64,000 nt of DNA from the NCBI GenBank assembly GCA_905234395.1, contig CAJOHG010000004.1, positions 1 through 64,000 on the forward strand, read 5' to 3'. This document shows, piece by piece, positions 42,993-50,873 of the stretch. The DNA comes from an uncultured Selenomonadaceae bacterium. GTDB lineage: Bacteria; Bacillota; Negativicutes; Selenomonadales; Selenomonadaceae. A model generated the notes under the pieces. The model was not told the DNA's origin and made no database searches. It was given only the letters and a program-made list of their open reading frames with translations. Position 1 is the stretch's first letter, and each line of letters begins with the position of its first letter. A program made the translations under genes and the position numbers.

Positions 42993-44291
42993 TTAGGTGA
43001 ACATGTTGACAAAGTTTGAAGGATTTTCGCGAGCAAGTGCGGCAGTCTGATTCAACTGCGCGGCATAAAGCGATTCGGTCAACTCGTCGCGTCGATTGTT
43101 AACGTTGTCGACGTTGTTGACATAATCGGTGACGGACGGGAAAAGATTATCGCGTTGAGACGTTGCCAGCTCAATATTTCTGTCAAGGCGACCTGCAAGA
43201 CCGTTGCGACCGAGCAGAGCGTTGACGTTGGCAGAATTTTCGTTGAGCGCGTCGGCAAGTCGAGTTTCGTTGACGGTTAAGCGACCGTTCTCGTTGACGG
43301 TAATTCCCACGGCGTTAAGCGGCTCGGCAAAATTTTCCGTCCTGCCAAACGATCCGGCAAGTGCGCTCATTCTGTCGGACACGCCGCGATTTTCGTTAAA
43401 ATAGGTTATGGCGTCGTTGAATCGGTTGACTAAGTTGCGAACGTTCGAGAGTGCGGCATTTGCATTTTCGTCGCGAGTCTCGTCCAAATTCTGTATAACT
43501 TCGCGTTCAGTCGTTCGAGCTTGAGTCGTCCGAGCTTGATCTTCGGAAACAAGATATTCCTGCGCAAATCTTTCCGTGCGTTCACGTTGAGTTTGAGCGC
43601 GTTCGCGAGTGACATTGGCAAGTTCTTCCGTCCGTCCGCGCAATGTTTGTTCGTCAGCTTGAATTCGTTCGCGGAGTTCTTCGCCGGAAACTGTCGCGTC
43701 GGTAATTTGAGCTTGAGCCCGTTCACGTGTGGCAGTGACTTGTTGAGCCTGTTCGCGTTGATTTTGAACGTTCTGAAGTCGTTCGCGATTCTCTTCGGCA
43801 ATTTGTTCCATTTTTTCCTGTTGAGCTTGCGCACTGTTCTGCAAACGTTCACGGGTAATTTCGGCAAGCTGATCGGCGCGTTCCTTACGGTCATGTTGAG
43901 CCTCGTCGAGTTTTTCGCGGGCATCATCGGCAAATCTTTGCGCAACTTCACGACGGTCGCGTTCAGTCTCCTGTGCCTTTTGACGGCTTGCAATGCGTTC
44001 GTCTTCCCGATTTTGAACAGACTCTTGGAGCTTGTCGGCGGACTCTTTGAGCGAAGACATTGTCTTGTCGAATTGCGAATCGAAGGAGTCCTTTTCCTCC
44101 GTGTAGCTGCCGAGCATTTCGCTGATATTGGAACGCAGTCCGAAAGTTGAGCCGACCATATCGTTGGCAGTTTCCATCGGACCTTTTATCAGCGTGGAAT
44201 TTCTCGCCGCGTCAAAATCTGTTCGGAAAATTTTACTCGACACATCCGCCGTCAAACTTTTTTGTTGGGCAATGGCATTAACGGTCGGCAT
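42993..44291 (-). CDS. Coiled-coil protein with a FliD-like C-terminal region
   Basis: 432 residues from ATG 44291 behind GAGAGGAGG. Residues of about 65-275 are almost pure charged coiled coil rich in Gln, Arg and Glu (RERLQNSAQAQQEKMEQIAE and similar repeats of RERxQ). Residues of about 280-375 resemble the C-terminal domain of flagellar hook cap FliD: NLVNRFNDAITYFNENRG, then AVGITVNENGRLTVNETRLA and DALNENSANVNALLGRNG. The N-terminal FliD domains are missing and no flagellar gene lies near. It has no signal peptide. It could be a filament or surface component related to the hook cap, or a cytoplasmic scaffold; the role is unknown. It is transcribed alone, divergent from the HAD gene. Confidence 0.65.
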   Translation of the reverse strand: MPTVNAIAQQKSLTADVSSKIFRTDFDAARNSTLIKGPMETANDMVGSTFGLRSNISEMLGSYTEEKDSFDSQFDKTMSSLKESADKLQESVQNREDERIASRQKAQETERDRREVAQRFADDAREKLDEAQHDRKERADQLAEITRERLQNSAQAQQEKMEQIAEENRERLQNVQNQREQAQQVTATRERAQAQITDATVSGEELRERIQADEQTLRGRTEELANVTRERAQTQRERTERFAQEYLVSEDQARTTQARTTEREVIQNLDETRDENANAALSNVRNLVNRFNDAITYFNENRGVSDRMSALAGSFGRTENFAEPLNAVGITVNENGRLTVNETRLADALNENSANVNALLGRNGLAGRLDRNIELATSQRDNLFPSVTDYVNNVDNVNNRRDELTESLYAAQLNQTAALARENPSNFVNMFT

Positions 44292-44382
44292 GGCAATTCC
44301 TCCTCTCAAAAACCAAACAATCCTTGTTGGCAGCATTTTATAATTTAATCGCTTGAACTGCAAGACTTGTGCGCAAAAATTT

Positions 44383-44411
44383 TCGACGCCCGCAAGATTA
44401 TGTGATATAAT
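44383..44411 (+). promoter_or_regulatory. Probable promoter of the HAD-ispD-Nudix unit
   Basis: TCGACG (44383-44388), a 17-base spacer and a perfect TATAAT (44406-44411). The transcript would include both copies of the 131-bp tandem duplication. Confidence 0.5.
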
Positions 44412-44425
44412 CGCCCAAAAAATTT

Positions 44426-44444
44426 GCAACGTGACTTTGCATCC
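44426..44444 (+). repeat. Palindromic P element, copy 6
   Basis: GCAACGTGACTTTGCATCC, one substitution from consensus, with the tail GATTAGCGCGATTAAG. It opens the first unit of the tandem duplication. Confidence 0.85.
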
Positions 44445-44522
44445 GATTAGCGCGATTAAGTCACGAAAATTTTTATCCGTTCGCCGCACTTGACAGTTAA
44501 AAATTTTTGCGGAGGAATTGAA

Positions 44523-44624
44523 ATGATTAAGATAATTTTTTCCGACATGGACGGCAGCAACGTGACGTTGCATCCGATTAGCGCGATTAAGTCACGAAAA
44601 TTTTTATCCGTTCGCCGCGCTTGA
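44523..44624 (+). other. Short leader ORF made from the duplicated HAD start
   Basis: ATG with GGAGG; reads MIKIIFSDMDG as in the HAD gene, then SNVTLHPISAIKSRKFLSV encoded by the P element and tail, ending RRA (33 residues). It stops 29 bases before the functional start codon. Confidence 0.55.
44557..44575 (+). repeat. Palindromic P element, copy 7
   Basis: GCAACGTGACGTTGCATCC with the tail GATTAGCGCGATTAAG. It joins the truncated HAD start to the second, functional unit. Confidence 0.88.
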
Positions 44625-44653
44625 CAGTTAAAAACTTTTACGGAGGAATTGAA

Positions 44654-45457
44654 ATGATTAAGATAATTTTTTCCGACATGGACGGCACGCTTTTGACGAG
44701 CGAAAATAAATTGCCCGAAGGCTTCGACGAGGCGATGACCGAACTTAAACGCCGCAACGTTCTCTTTGCACCGGCGAGCGGTCGACAATATTTTTCTCTG
44801 CTCAAATCGTTTGAAAAGTATCGTGACGACTTCCTGTTCCTCGGCGAGAACGGGACGCTTGTCATGCACAAGGGCAAAGAAATTTTCAGCTGTCCGCTTG
44901 ACGTTGAAGCAGCTAAAAAAGTTTTGTCGGCGACTGACGGCTTTGAAAATGTTCTGCGCGTTTATTGCGGCAAAAAGGACGCTTATCTTCGCCGCGACCA
45001 GGATACGCCCGAATTTCACGCCGAGCTTGACAAATATTACACGCACAACGGCGTTGTCGACAACTTCAGCGAAATTCGCGACGTTCCGTTGAAACTTGCC
45101 TTCTTTGACCCGACTGCTCACGCCAAGGAAAATATCTACGACAAAATCTCTCACTTTCGCGACACGTTGCAAGTTGTTTTGAGCTCCGATTATTGGGTTG
45201 ACGTGATGAATCCGAACATCAACAAGGGCGCGGCGATTAAAAATATTCAGCGCGTGATGAATTTTGCTCCCGAAGAGTGCGCGGCGTTCGGCGACTACCT
45301 CAACGATTTTGAAATGCTTCAAGCTGTCGGCTACGGCTTTGCTATGGCGAATGCTCATCCCGATTTGAAACGCATTGCCAGATTCGAGACGGAGAGCAAC
45401 GATCAAGCAGGCGTTATCGTCGGGATTCGTCGGCTAATCGCTTACGGGTTGATTTGA
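44654..45457 (+). CDS. Cof-type HAD-IIB hydrolase
   Basis: 267 residues from ATG 44654 behind GGAGG. HAD motif I FSDMDGTLL, motif II ASGRQ (Ser in APASG), the Lys of motif III in NKGAAIKNI, motif IV AAFGDYLNDFEML. The cap is of the IIB type. Probably a phosphatase acting on sugar phosphates or a related metabolite. ispD starts two bases after the stop. Its 5' edge is tandemly duplicated. Confidence 0.92.
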   Translation: MIKIIFSDMDGTLLTSENKLPEGFDEAMTELKRRNVLFAPASGRQYFSLLKSFEKYRDDFLFLGENGTLVMHKGKEIFSCPLDVEAAKKVLSATDGFENVLRVYCGKKDAYLRRDQDTPEFHAELDKYYTHNGVVDNFSEIRDVPLKLAFFDPTAHAKENIYDKISHFRDTLQVVLSSDYWVDVMNPNINKGAAIKNIQRVMNFAPEECAAFGDYLNDFEMLQAVGYGFAMANAHPDLKRIARFETESNDQAGVIVGIRRLIAYGLI

Positions 45458-45458
45458 A

Positions 45459-46145
45459 ATGGTGACGGCAATTTTTCCTGCGGCGGGAGCAAGTCGACGT
45501 ATGGGCGGCGGCGTGAATAAAAATTTGTTGCAACTTGCGGGCGAACCGATTTTGATTCGCACGCTGAAAATTTTTTCGCAAGTCGAGCGCGTGAACTTTT
45601 TGATTGTCGTTGTCGCGGCACATGAAGTTGAAACGGTCAAAAAACTTCTGCGCGGGACAGACGGACTTAAACCATGGCTTGTGACACAAGGCGGCAGTGA
45701 ACGACAATTTTCAATCGCAAACGGCTTGAAACTTTTGCCCGACGACGCGGAAATTATTTTGGTGCACGACGCGGCACGCCCGTTAATCGGCACGCAGACG
45801 ATTGACGCCGTGATTGACGCGGCAGAAAAATTCGGCGGAGCAATCGCGGCAGTTCCGTCAAAAGACACAATCAAAATCGTCGACGCAGAGGGATTTGTCA
45901 CATACACACCGCCGCGCAGTGAACTCGTTGCAGTGCAGACGCCGCAAGGTTTTCGACGCGAAATTTTGTTGCAAGCTTATGAACGGGCTGCCAATGAAAA
46001 TTTTATCGGCACGGACGATGCAAGTTTAGTTGAACGTCTCAACATGCGCGTTAAAGTCGTGACCGGAGATTATCGCAACATAAAAATCACGACGCCCGAA
46101 GACATCAGCGTCGCGGAAAATTTTTTAAGGAACACGATCGATTAA
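45459..46145 (+). CDS. ispD: 2-C-methyl-D-erythritol 4-phosphate cytidylyltransferase
   Basis: 228 residues. N-terminal nucleotide-binding loop IFPAAGASRRMGGGVNKNLL, then VTQGGSERQFSIANGL, VHDAARPLI, VPSKDTIKIV and TPQGFRREIL. It makes CDP-ME in the MEP isoprenoid pathway. The start codon lies one base after the HAD stop; the Nudix gene overlaps its stop codon by one base. ispF is 0.8 kb downstream. Confidence 0.95.
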   Translation: MVTAIFPAAGASRRMGGGVNKNLLQLAGEPILIRTLKIFSQVERVNFLIVVVAAHEVETVKKLLRGTDGLKPWLVTQGGSERQFSIANGLKLLPDDAEIILVHDAARPLIGTQTIDAVIDAAEKFGGAIAAVPSKDTIKIVDAEGFVTYTPPRSELVAVQTPQGFRREILLQAYERAANENFIGTDDASLVERLNMRVKVVTGDYRNIKITTPEDISVAENFLRNTID

Positions 46146-46753
46146 TGGAAAAATTTTTGGAATGGGCACGGGAATTACAGAGTTTGTCGCAGACCGGGCT
46201 TTACTATTGCCACGATAAATTTTGCCGCGAACGTTATCAACGGATACGGGACATTGCGGCGGAAATTTTGAGTGAACGAACTGATTTGCCGCTTGATAAG
46301 GTCAAAAATTTTTTCTGTTGCGAAATCGGCTACCAGACTCCCAAAGTCGACACTCGTGCGGCAATCTTCGACGGCGAAAAAATTTTGCTCGTGCGCGAAA
46401 ATAACGTTTGGGCATTGCCGGGCGGTTGGTGCGAAGTAAATCTTTCTCCCGCCGAAAACGTCATCAAAGAGGCGCGTGAAGAAGCAGGGCTTGATGTTGT
46501 CGTTGAAAAGGTTATCGCTGTTCAAGATCGTGCCAAGCACAATCGCCCGTTGTATGTCTTTAACATTGTGAAAATTTTTTATCTGTGCAAGGCGATTGGC
46601 GGCGAATTCATTCCGAACATTGAAACGACGGCGCGAGGATATTTTGCCGAGGACAATTTGCCCGAAATGGACGCGGCAAGAACCACCGTTGACCAAGTCA
46701 AACTTTGTTTTGAGGCAAAACGTGCCGACATTTGGGAGACGCAATTCGATTAG
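46145..46753 (+). CDS. Nudix hydrolase with an N-terminal extension
   Basis: 202 residues. Residues 1-65 form the helical N-terminal extension known from ADP-ribose pyrophosphatase-like proteins (YQRIRDIAAEILSERTDLPL). The Nudix box is GGWCEVNLSPAENVIKEARE followed by EAGL: the REUxEE part is intact (as KEAREE), but the first Glu of the box is Leu. The catalytic Mg2+ site therefore probably remains. Substrate unknown. It is the last gene before the H element that precedes ispF. Confidence 0.86.
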   Translation: MEKFLEWARELQSLSQTGLYYCHDKFCRERYQRIRDIAAEILSERTDLPLDKVKNFFCCEIGYQTPKVDTRAAIFDGEKILLVRENNVWALPGGWCEVNLSPAENVIKEAREEAGLDVVVEKVIAVQDRAKHNRPLYVFNIVKIFYLCKAIGGEFIPNIETTARGYFAEDNLPEMDAARTTVDQVKLCFEAKRADIWETQFD

Positions 46754-46788
46754 AGCGTGTTGGTAAATTGCATTCGGCTCGTAACTGT

Positions 46789-46935
46789 TTTTAATTTTTT
46801 TAGGATCTACTTTTTCTTTGCTGCGCCCAAAGAAAAAGTAGCAAAAAGATCATCCGGCAAAGAAACATCCTGTTTCTATTGCCGGCGGCGCACATCCTTG
46901 TGCGCCGGGTTTCAGCTCTATTCAACGCGACTTTA
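46789..46935 (+). repeat. Three-hairpin H element, copy B, upstream of ispF
   Basis: Stem 1 CTACTTTTTCTTTG (46807-46820) with CAAAGAAAAAGTAG (46828-46841), loop CTGCGCC. Stem 2 CCGGCAAAGAAACA-TCC-TGTTTCTATTGCCGG with one bulged A (46854-46885): a different sequence from copy A but the same shape. Stem 3 CGGCGCACA-TCCT-TGTGCGCCG (46886-46907), then GGGTTTCAGCTCT. TGTTGGTAAA (46758-46767) and TTTACCAACA (46932-46941) are perfect inverted repeats that bracket it. Confidence 0.88.
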
Positions 46936-46961
46936 CCAACATGTCCTAGGAGGAAATTTTT

Positions 46962-47432
46962 ATGACTCGTTTTGGTATCGGCTATGACGTGCACAAACTC
47001 GTGCCGAATCGCAAATTAATTCTCGGAGGCGTGGAAATTGCTCATGAATTCGGACTTGAGGCGCATTCGGACGGCGATGTGCTGATTCACGCGATAATCG
47101 ACGCACTTTTAGGCGCGGCATCACTCGGAGACATCGGGCAACACTTCCCAATGACAGACGAATTCAAAAACGTTTCAAGTGTCGAATTGCTCAAGCGGAC
47201 GTGTAAACTTGTCGCGGCGAAAGGCTATTCAATCGGCAACGTGGATTCAATCGTCGTGGCTCAACGCCCGAAACTTGCGCCGCACATTCCGTCAATGCGT
47301 CAACGACTCGCGGAAATTCTCAACGTTGAACTCGACGCGATAAGCGTAAAAGCCAAGACTGAAGAAGGATTGGGCTTCACGGGCAAGGAACAGGGTATCG
47401 CGGCTTATGCGGTGGCGGGATTAAATCAGTGA
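46962..47432 (+). CDS. ispF: 2-C-methyl-D-erythritol 2,4-cyclodiphosphate synthase
   Basis: 156 residues, ATG behind CTAGGAGG. Signatures: [20 protein letters not shown] (Asp and His zinc ligands), [27 protein letters not shown], and C-terminal [18 protein letters not shown]. It forms the cyclic diphosphate in the MEP pathway. An H element fills the space before its RBS. It ends seven bases inside the oppositely oriented yitT. Confidence 0.96.
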   Translation: MTRFGIGYDVHKLVPNRKLILGGVEIAHEFGLEAHSDGDVLIHAIIDALLGAASLGDIGQHFPMTDEFKNVSSVELLKRTCKLVAAKGYSIGNVDSIVVAQRPKLAPHIPSMRQRLAEILNVELDAISVKAKTEEGLGFTGKEQGIAAYAVAGLNQ

Positions 47433-48292
47433 CCCGACTTTTTGAAACGACCGCCGACAATATCATTGACAGGATAAATCGTCACAAAGGCTCGTTCGTC
47501 CATGTTCAAAACAATTTGCTTGAGTTTGTCGACTTCCAATCGCGTGACGACACAATATAAAATTTCCTTGCTTTGACGAGTGTAACCGCCTTCGCCGTGC
47601 AACAATGTGACACCGCGTCCGAGTTTCGCGTTAAGCTCATCGGTCAGCTCGTAAGGAACATTCGTGACAATCATCACCGCGTACATTTCGTCGAGACCTT
47701 TAATCACAACGTCAATCATCTTTGAAATAACGAAGTAAGCAAACAGCGAATACATTGCCTTATCCCAGCCGAAGAGCAATCCCGCGCCGCTCAAGATGAA
47801 CAGATTGATAAACATCACGACTTCGCCGACCGACCAGATAGTTTTCTTGTCAACGATTATCGCAACAATCTCTGTGCCGTCGAGTGAACCGCCTGCACGC
47901 ATTATCAAGCCGACGCCGACACCGTCAATTATGCCGCCGAAAATCGCCGCAAGAAACGGATCCGTCGTGACCTGTTCATATTGACCGACGACTTCCGACC
48001 AGACGCTTAGGAAACAAATCGCCACAATCGTCGCGATGACAAAATCTTTGCCAATCTGTTTGTAAGCGAGCCAGAGGAACGGAATATTGAACGCGATTAG
48101 AAAGACGCCCAGCGGTAAGCCCGTGACGTATTGCGCCATGATTGACAGACCGACAACACCGCCGTCAATGACTTCGTTCGGGATAAGGAACAGTTCCAAG
48201 CCGAGCGACGCTATCACCGCGCCGATACACAGTTGGATATATTTTTTCACGTAGGCAGAAAAATTGTTGCGTGAAATTTTTTTTGTCGTCAA
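47426..48292 (-). CDS. YitT-family membrane protein
   Basis: About 288 residues from TTG 48292, behind GAGGTG. Five to six membrane helices ([55 protein letters not shown]) followed by a cytoplasmic DUF2179 domain ([37 protein letters not shown]). The family is widespread in Bacillota and its transport role is not well defined. Convergent with ispF. Confidence 0.88.
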   Translation of the reverse strand: MTTKKISRNNFSAYVKKYIQLCIGAVIASLGLELFLIPNEVIDGGVVGLSIMAQYVTGLPLGVFLIAFNIPFLWLAYKQIGKDFVIATIVAICFLSVWSEVVGQYEQVTTDPFLAAIFGGIIDGVGVGLIMRAGGSLDGTEIVAIIVDKKTIWSVGEVVMFINLFILSGAGLLFGWDKAMYSLFAYFVISKMIDVVIKGLDEMYAVMIVTNVPYELTDELNAKLGRGVTLLHGEGGYTRQSKEILYCVVTRLEVDKLKQIVLNMDERAFVTIYPVNDIVGGRFKKSGH

Positions 48293-48310
48293 TGGAATCA
48301 CCTCGCGGGC

Positions 48311-48339
48311 ATTATAAAGCACTTGTCAACGGTGCGCAA
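48311..48339 (-). promoter_or_regulatory. Probable promoter of the YitT gene
   Basis: On the minus strand TTGCGC (48339-48334), a 17-base spacer, TATAAT (48316-48311), about 20 bases upstream of the TTG start. Confidence 0.5.
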
Positions 48340-48383
48340 CGAAATTTATTGTCAACGCAGGAATTTGACGAGCAATTAGGAAT

Positions 48384-48413
48384 TAGGAACGAGGAACCGG
48401 GAATTAGTTCCTA
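48384..48413 (+). other. Leader hairpin before the HD-GYP gene
   Basis: TAGGAAC (48384-48390) and GTTCCTA (48407-48413) form a 7-bp stem that ends three bases before AAAGGAGG. The words GAATTAGGAA and ACCGGGAA also occur, on the minus strand, in the codY leader at 41737-41755. It could modulate ribosome access. Confidence 0.4.
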
Positions 48414-48429
48414 TAAAGGAGGCGATGGG

Positions 48430-49518
48430 ATGCTTAAATCCTACGACGTGACAGAATTACGCGCGGGCATGAAAGTCGGACGAGCCGTTAAAGATTTTGA
48501 CGGCAAAACGCTCATCAAAGGCGGCGTCAACTTGACCAAAGAAATGATTGACAGTCTGCGCGGGAAAAATATTTTTTCGGTGTATATCGACGTGACGGCG
48601 GAAGATTATACTCCGACTAAGGCAAGTCAGGAACATTTGCTAGACGAAGAGTACATGACGTGCTACAAAAATTGTTTCGGCGCGACGCAAAATCTTTACT
48701 ACGGTTTCGCCAACACAGGCAAGCTTGACAAAAATGAACTCGCCGAACTTTTGCGCGCGGAAAATATCGCTGAACTCTGTGATGACGGCGCAAAGTCTGT
48801 CACGCAAATTCACAACATGAAACGCGACGGAGATTATGTAATTCATCACGCGCTCAACGTCGGAATTTTGGCGGGCATTATGGCGCGGTGGATGAATTAT
48901 CGTGCCAAGCAAGTCGGCGAACTCGTTATGACCGGGCTTTTGAGCGAAATCGGCAAGATGAAAATTTCCAAGGGCATTCTCAACAAGACGGAGAAACTTG
49001 ACGCGGAAGAACTCGCCGAAGTCCGCAAACACGTCGTCTACGGTTACGCAATGCTGCTCGATTCTCCGTTGCGTGCTCTGAAAAATGTTCTGTTCGGCGT
49101 CTTGCATCATCATGAACGTTGCGACGGCTCCGGCTATCCCAGCGGCTTGAAAGGCGACAAAATCAGCGACTTCGGCAAAATTATCGCGGTGCTTGACATT
49201 TACGACGCGATGGCTACCAATCGTTCTTACGCGCAACGCAATTCGCCGTTCGACATCATCAAGGTTTTGTATGGCGACGTGCTCGCGGGCAAACTCGATA
49301 CTCAATTCGGCGTCGTCTTCATGAAAAAACTTTTGCAGGCAATCAACGGCTCGTGGGTCGGCTTGAGCGACGGGCAACGCGCAAAGATTGTTTACATTGA
49401 CGATTCGCGCGTGACAAGTCAACCTGTCGTGCAGACGACTAAGGGCGAATTCATTGACCTCAACCGCCGAACCGATTTGAAAGTTGCCGCATTGCTCACC
49501 GCCAACGAGGCGAACTGA
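48430..49518 (+). CDS. HD-GYP-type protein with an altered HD pair
   Basis: 362 residues from ATG 48430 behind AAGGAGG. An N-terminal domain of about 120 residues (SYDVTELRAGMKVGRAVKDF is typical of HD-GYP proteins in Bacillota) precedes the hydrolase domain: HHALNVGILAGIMARWM, then LLSEIGKMKISKGILNK, VLHHHERCDGSGYPSGLKGD and VLDIYDAMATNRSYA. In c-di-GMP phosphodiesterases the third segment is LLHDIGK; here Ser172 and Glu173 replace the metal-binding His-Asp, so catalysis is doubtful although GYP-region features are kept. It may have become a c-di-GMP sensor. The stop codon abuts the H element copy C. Confidence 0.85.
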   Translation: MLKSYDVTELRAGMKVGRAVKDFDGKTLIKGGVNLTKEMIDSLRGKNIFSVYIDVTAEDYTPTKASQEHLLDEEYMTCYKNCFGATQNLYYGFANTGKLDKNELAELLRAENIAELCDDGAKSVTQIHNMKRDGDYVIHHALNVGILAGIMARWMNYRAKQVGELVMTGLLSEIGKMKISKGILNKTEKLDAEELAEVRKHVVYGYAMLLDSPLRALKNVLFGVLHHHERCDGSGYPSGLKGDKISDFGKIIAVLDIYDAMATNRSYAQRNSPFDIIKVLYGDVLAGKLDTQFGVVFMKKLLQAINGSWVGLSDGQRAKIVYIDDSRVTSQPVVQTTKGEFIDLNRRTDLKVAALLTANEAN

Positions 49519-49657
49519 TCTTACTTTTCTTTTGCTGCGCCCAAAAGAAAAGTAAGCAAAAGAAAAGGGCGTATAATCCGCCACGGTGCAATCCTGCACC
49601 TAACGGCGGCGGCGCACGTCCTGTGCGCCGGGTCTCAGCTCTGTTTAACGTGTTTTT
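49519..49657 (+). repeat. Three-hairpin H element, copy C, upstream of nagA
   Basis: Stem 1 is CTTACTTTTCTTTTG (49520-49534) with CAAAAGAAAAGTAAG (49542-49556), loop CTGCGCC: both arms differ from copies A and B in a compensating way. Stem 2 CCGCC...GGCGG (49578-49582, 49605-49609) encloses GGTGCA-ATCC-TGCACC. Stem 3 CGGCGCAC-GTCCT-GTGCGCCG (49610-49630), then GGGTCTCAGCTCT. It ends about 15 bases before the nagA RBS. Confidence 0.88.
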
Positions 49658-49681
49658 AGCAACAGCATCTAAGGAGATTGC

Positions 49682-50824
49682 ATGAAGACTATCATTAACG
49701 GAAAGTTGATTGTGCCCGATTCAAACGGCGACTTCAAAATCGTAAGCGAGGCTTTGACCTTCGACGAGAAGATAATTTCAATCGGCGACGTGCCCAACGA
49801 CACTGAACTTATCGACGCGCAAGGACTGTTCATTTCGCCGGGATTTATAAACATTCACATTCACGGAGCGGCGGGCGTCGACACGATGGACGACAATTCC
49901 GACGCGCTGAAAATTTTAGCCGACTTCCTGCCAATAACGGGCGTCACAAGTTTTTTGCCGACGACGATGACAATGCCGCTTGAAAAAATTTATCGTGCTC
50001 TCAATCGAATTCGTAACGGAAAAAATTTTTTGCACGGTGCCAAAATTCTCGGCGCACATCTCGAAGGCCCGTTCATCAGCAAAAAATTCAACGGTGCGCA
50101 GGCGATTGAAAATATCTTGCCCGCCGATTTTGAGCCGATAAAAAATTTCGTCGACGTGATTAAAATTATCACCGTTGCGCCCGAAAATTGCGGCGTCGAA
50201 TTCATCAGCCGTTGTCGCGAAAAAAATATCGTCGTCTCAATCGGGCACAGCGCGGCGACTTACGACGAGGCTTTAACTGCGATTCATCACGGAGCAAATC
50301 ACATCACGCACCTTTTCAACGCACAAACGGGACTTCATCACCGCAAGCCGGGCATTGTCGGAGCAGCTCTCGATTCAAATGCGACAGTCGAACTCATTGC
50401 CGATAATGTTCACGTTCACGCCGCCGCTCAACGTGTCGTCGCCAAATGCAAGCCGCGAAGTGAAATCATTTTGATAACCGATTCAATTCGCGCCTGCGGA
50501 ATTGGCAACGGCGTCAGCGAACTCGGCGGACAAAAAGTTTTCGTCAACGGCCAAATCGCCACGCTTGAAGACGGAACGCTCGTTGGAAGTGTCGCTCCGA
50601 TGAATCAAGTCGTTAAAAATTTCCGCGACAATACCGGCTGGAACGTTGAGCAAGTCGTTGAACTCGTCACGAAAAATCCTGCGCTTGAACTCGGCATTTA
50701 TGACAAGCTCGGCTCTTTAACGGTCGGCAAAGCTGCTGATGTAATTTTGTTTGACGACGCCTTCAACGTGGCAAAAAGTTTCGTCGGCGGCAGGCAAATG
50801 CAAATTGACTTTATCGCAAGGTAA
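49682..50824 (+). CDS. nagA: N-acetylglucosamine-6-phosphate deacetylase
   Basis: 380 residues, ATG with AAGGAG upstream. Amidohydrolase fold: SPGFINIHIHGAAGVDTMDD, LGAHLEGPFISKKFNGAQ (metal-binding Glu), SIGHSAATYDEAL, ITHLFNAQTGLHHRKPGIVG, ITDSIRACG (catalytic Asp) and GSLTVGKAADVILFD. It deacetylates GlcNAc-6-P during amino-sugar or wall recycling. nagB is not adjacent. The Na+-pump genes follow after 49 bases. Confidence 0.95.
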   Translation: MKTIINGKLIVPDSNGDFKIVSEALTFDEKIISIGDVPNDTELIDAQGLFISPGFINIHIHGAAGVDTMDDNSDALKILADFLPITGVTSFLPTTMTMPLEKIYRALNRIRNGKNFLHGAKILGAHLEGPFISKKFNGAQAIENILPADFEPIKNFVDVIKIITVAPENCGVEFISRCREKNIVVSIGHSAATYDEALTAIHHGANHITHLFNAQTGLHHRKPGIVGAALDSNATVELIADNVHVHAAAQRVVAKCKPRSEIILITDSIRACGIGNGVSELGGQKVFVNGQIATLEDGTLVGSVAPMNQVVKNFRDNTGWNVEQVVELVTKNPALELGIYDKLGSLTVGKAADVILFDDAFNVAKSFVGGRQMQIDFIAR

Positions 50825-50873
50825 GTTTAGAATTGCAACCAACTTTTTTAAATCATTCGAGGTGGTTTTTTCT

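Larger units (their letters stand above)
44426..44687 (+). repeat. 131-bp tandem duplication over the HAD gene start
   Basis: 44426-44556 and 44557-44687 differ at about four positions. Each unit starts with a P element, continues through a 35-base tail and the RBS, and ends in codon 11 of the HAD gene (SDMDG). The second unit is the functional start. Confidence 0.95.

Noticed and set aside
44456-45406. A long open frame on the minus strand opposite the HAD gene
   Set aside because: It has no recognisable domain, crosses the duplicated region, and the opposite strand holds a clear Cof-type HAD gene with good RBS and motifs.
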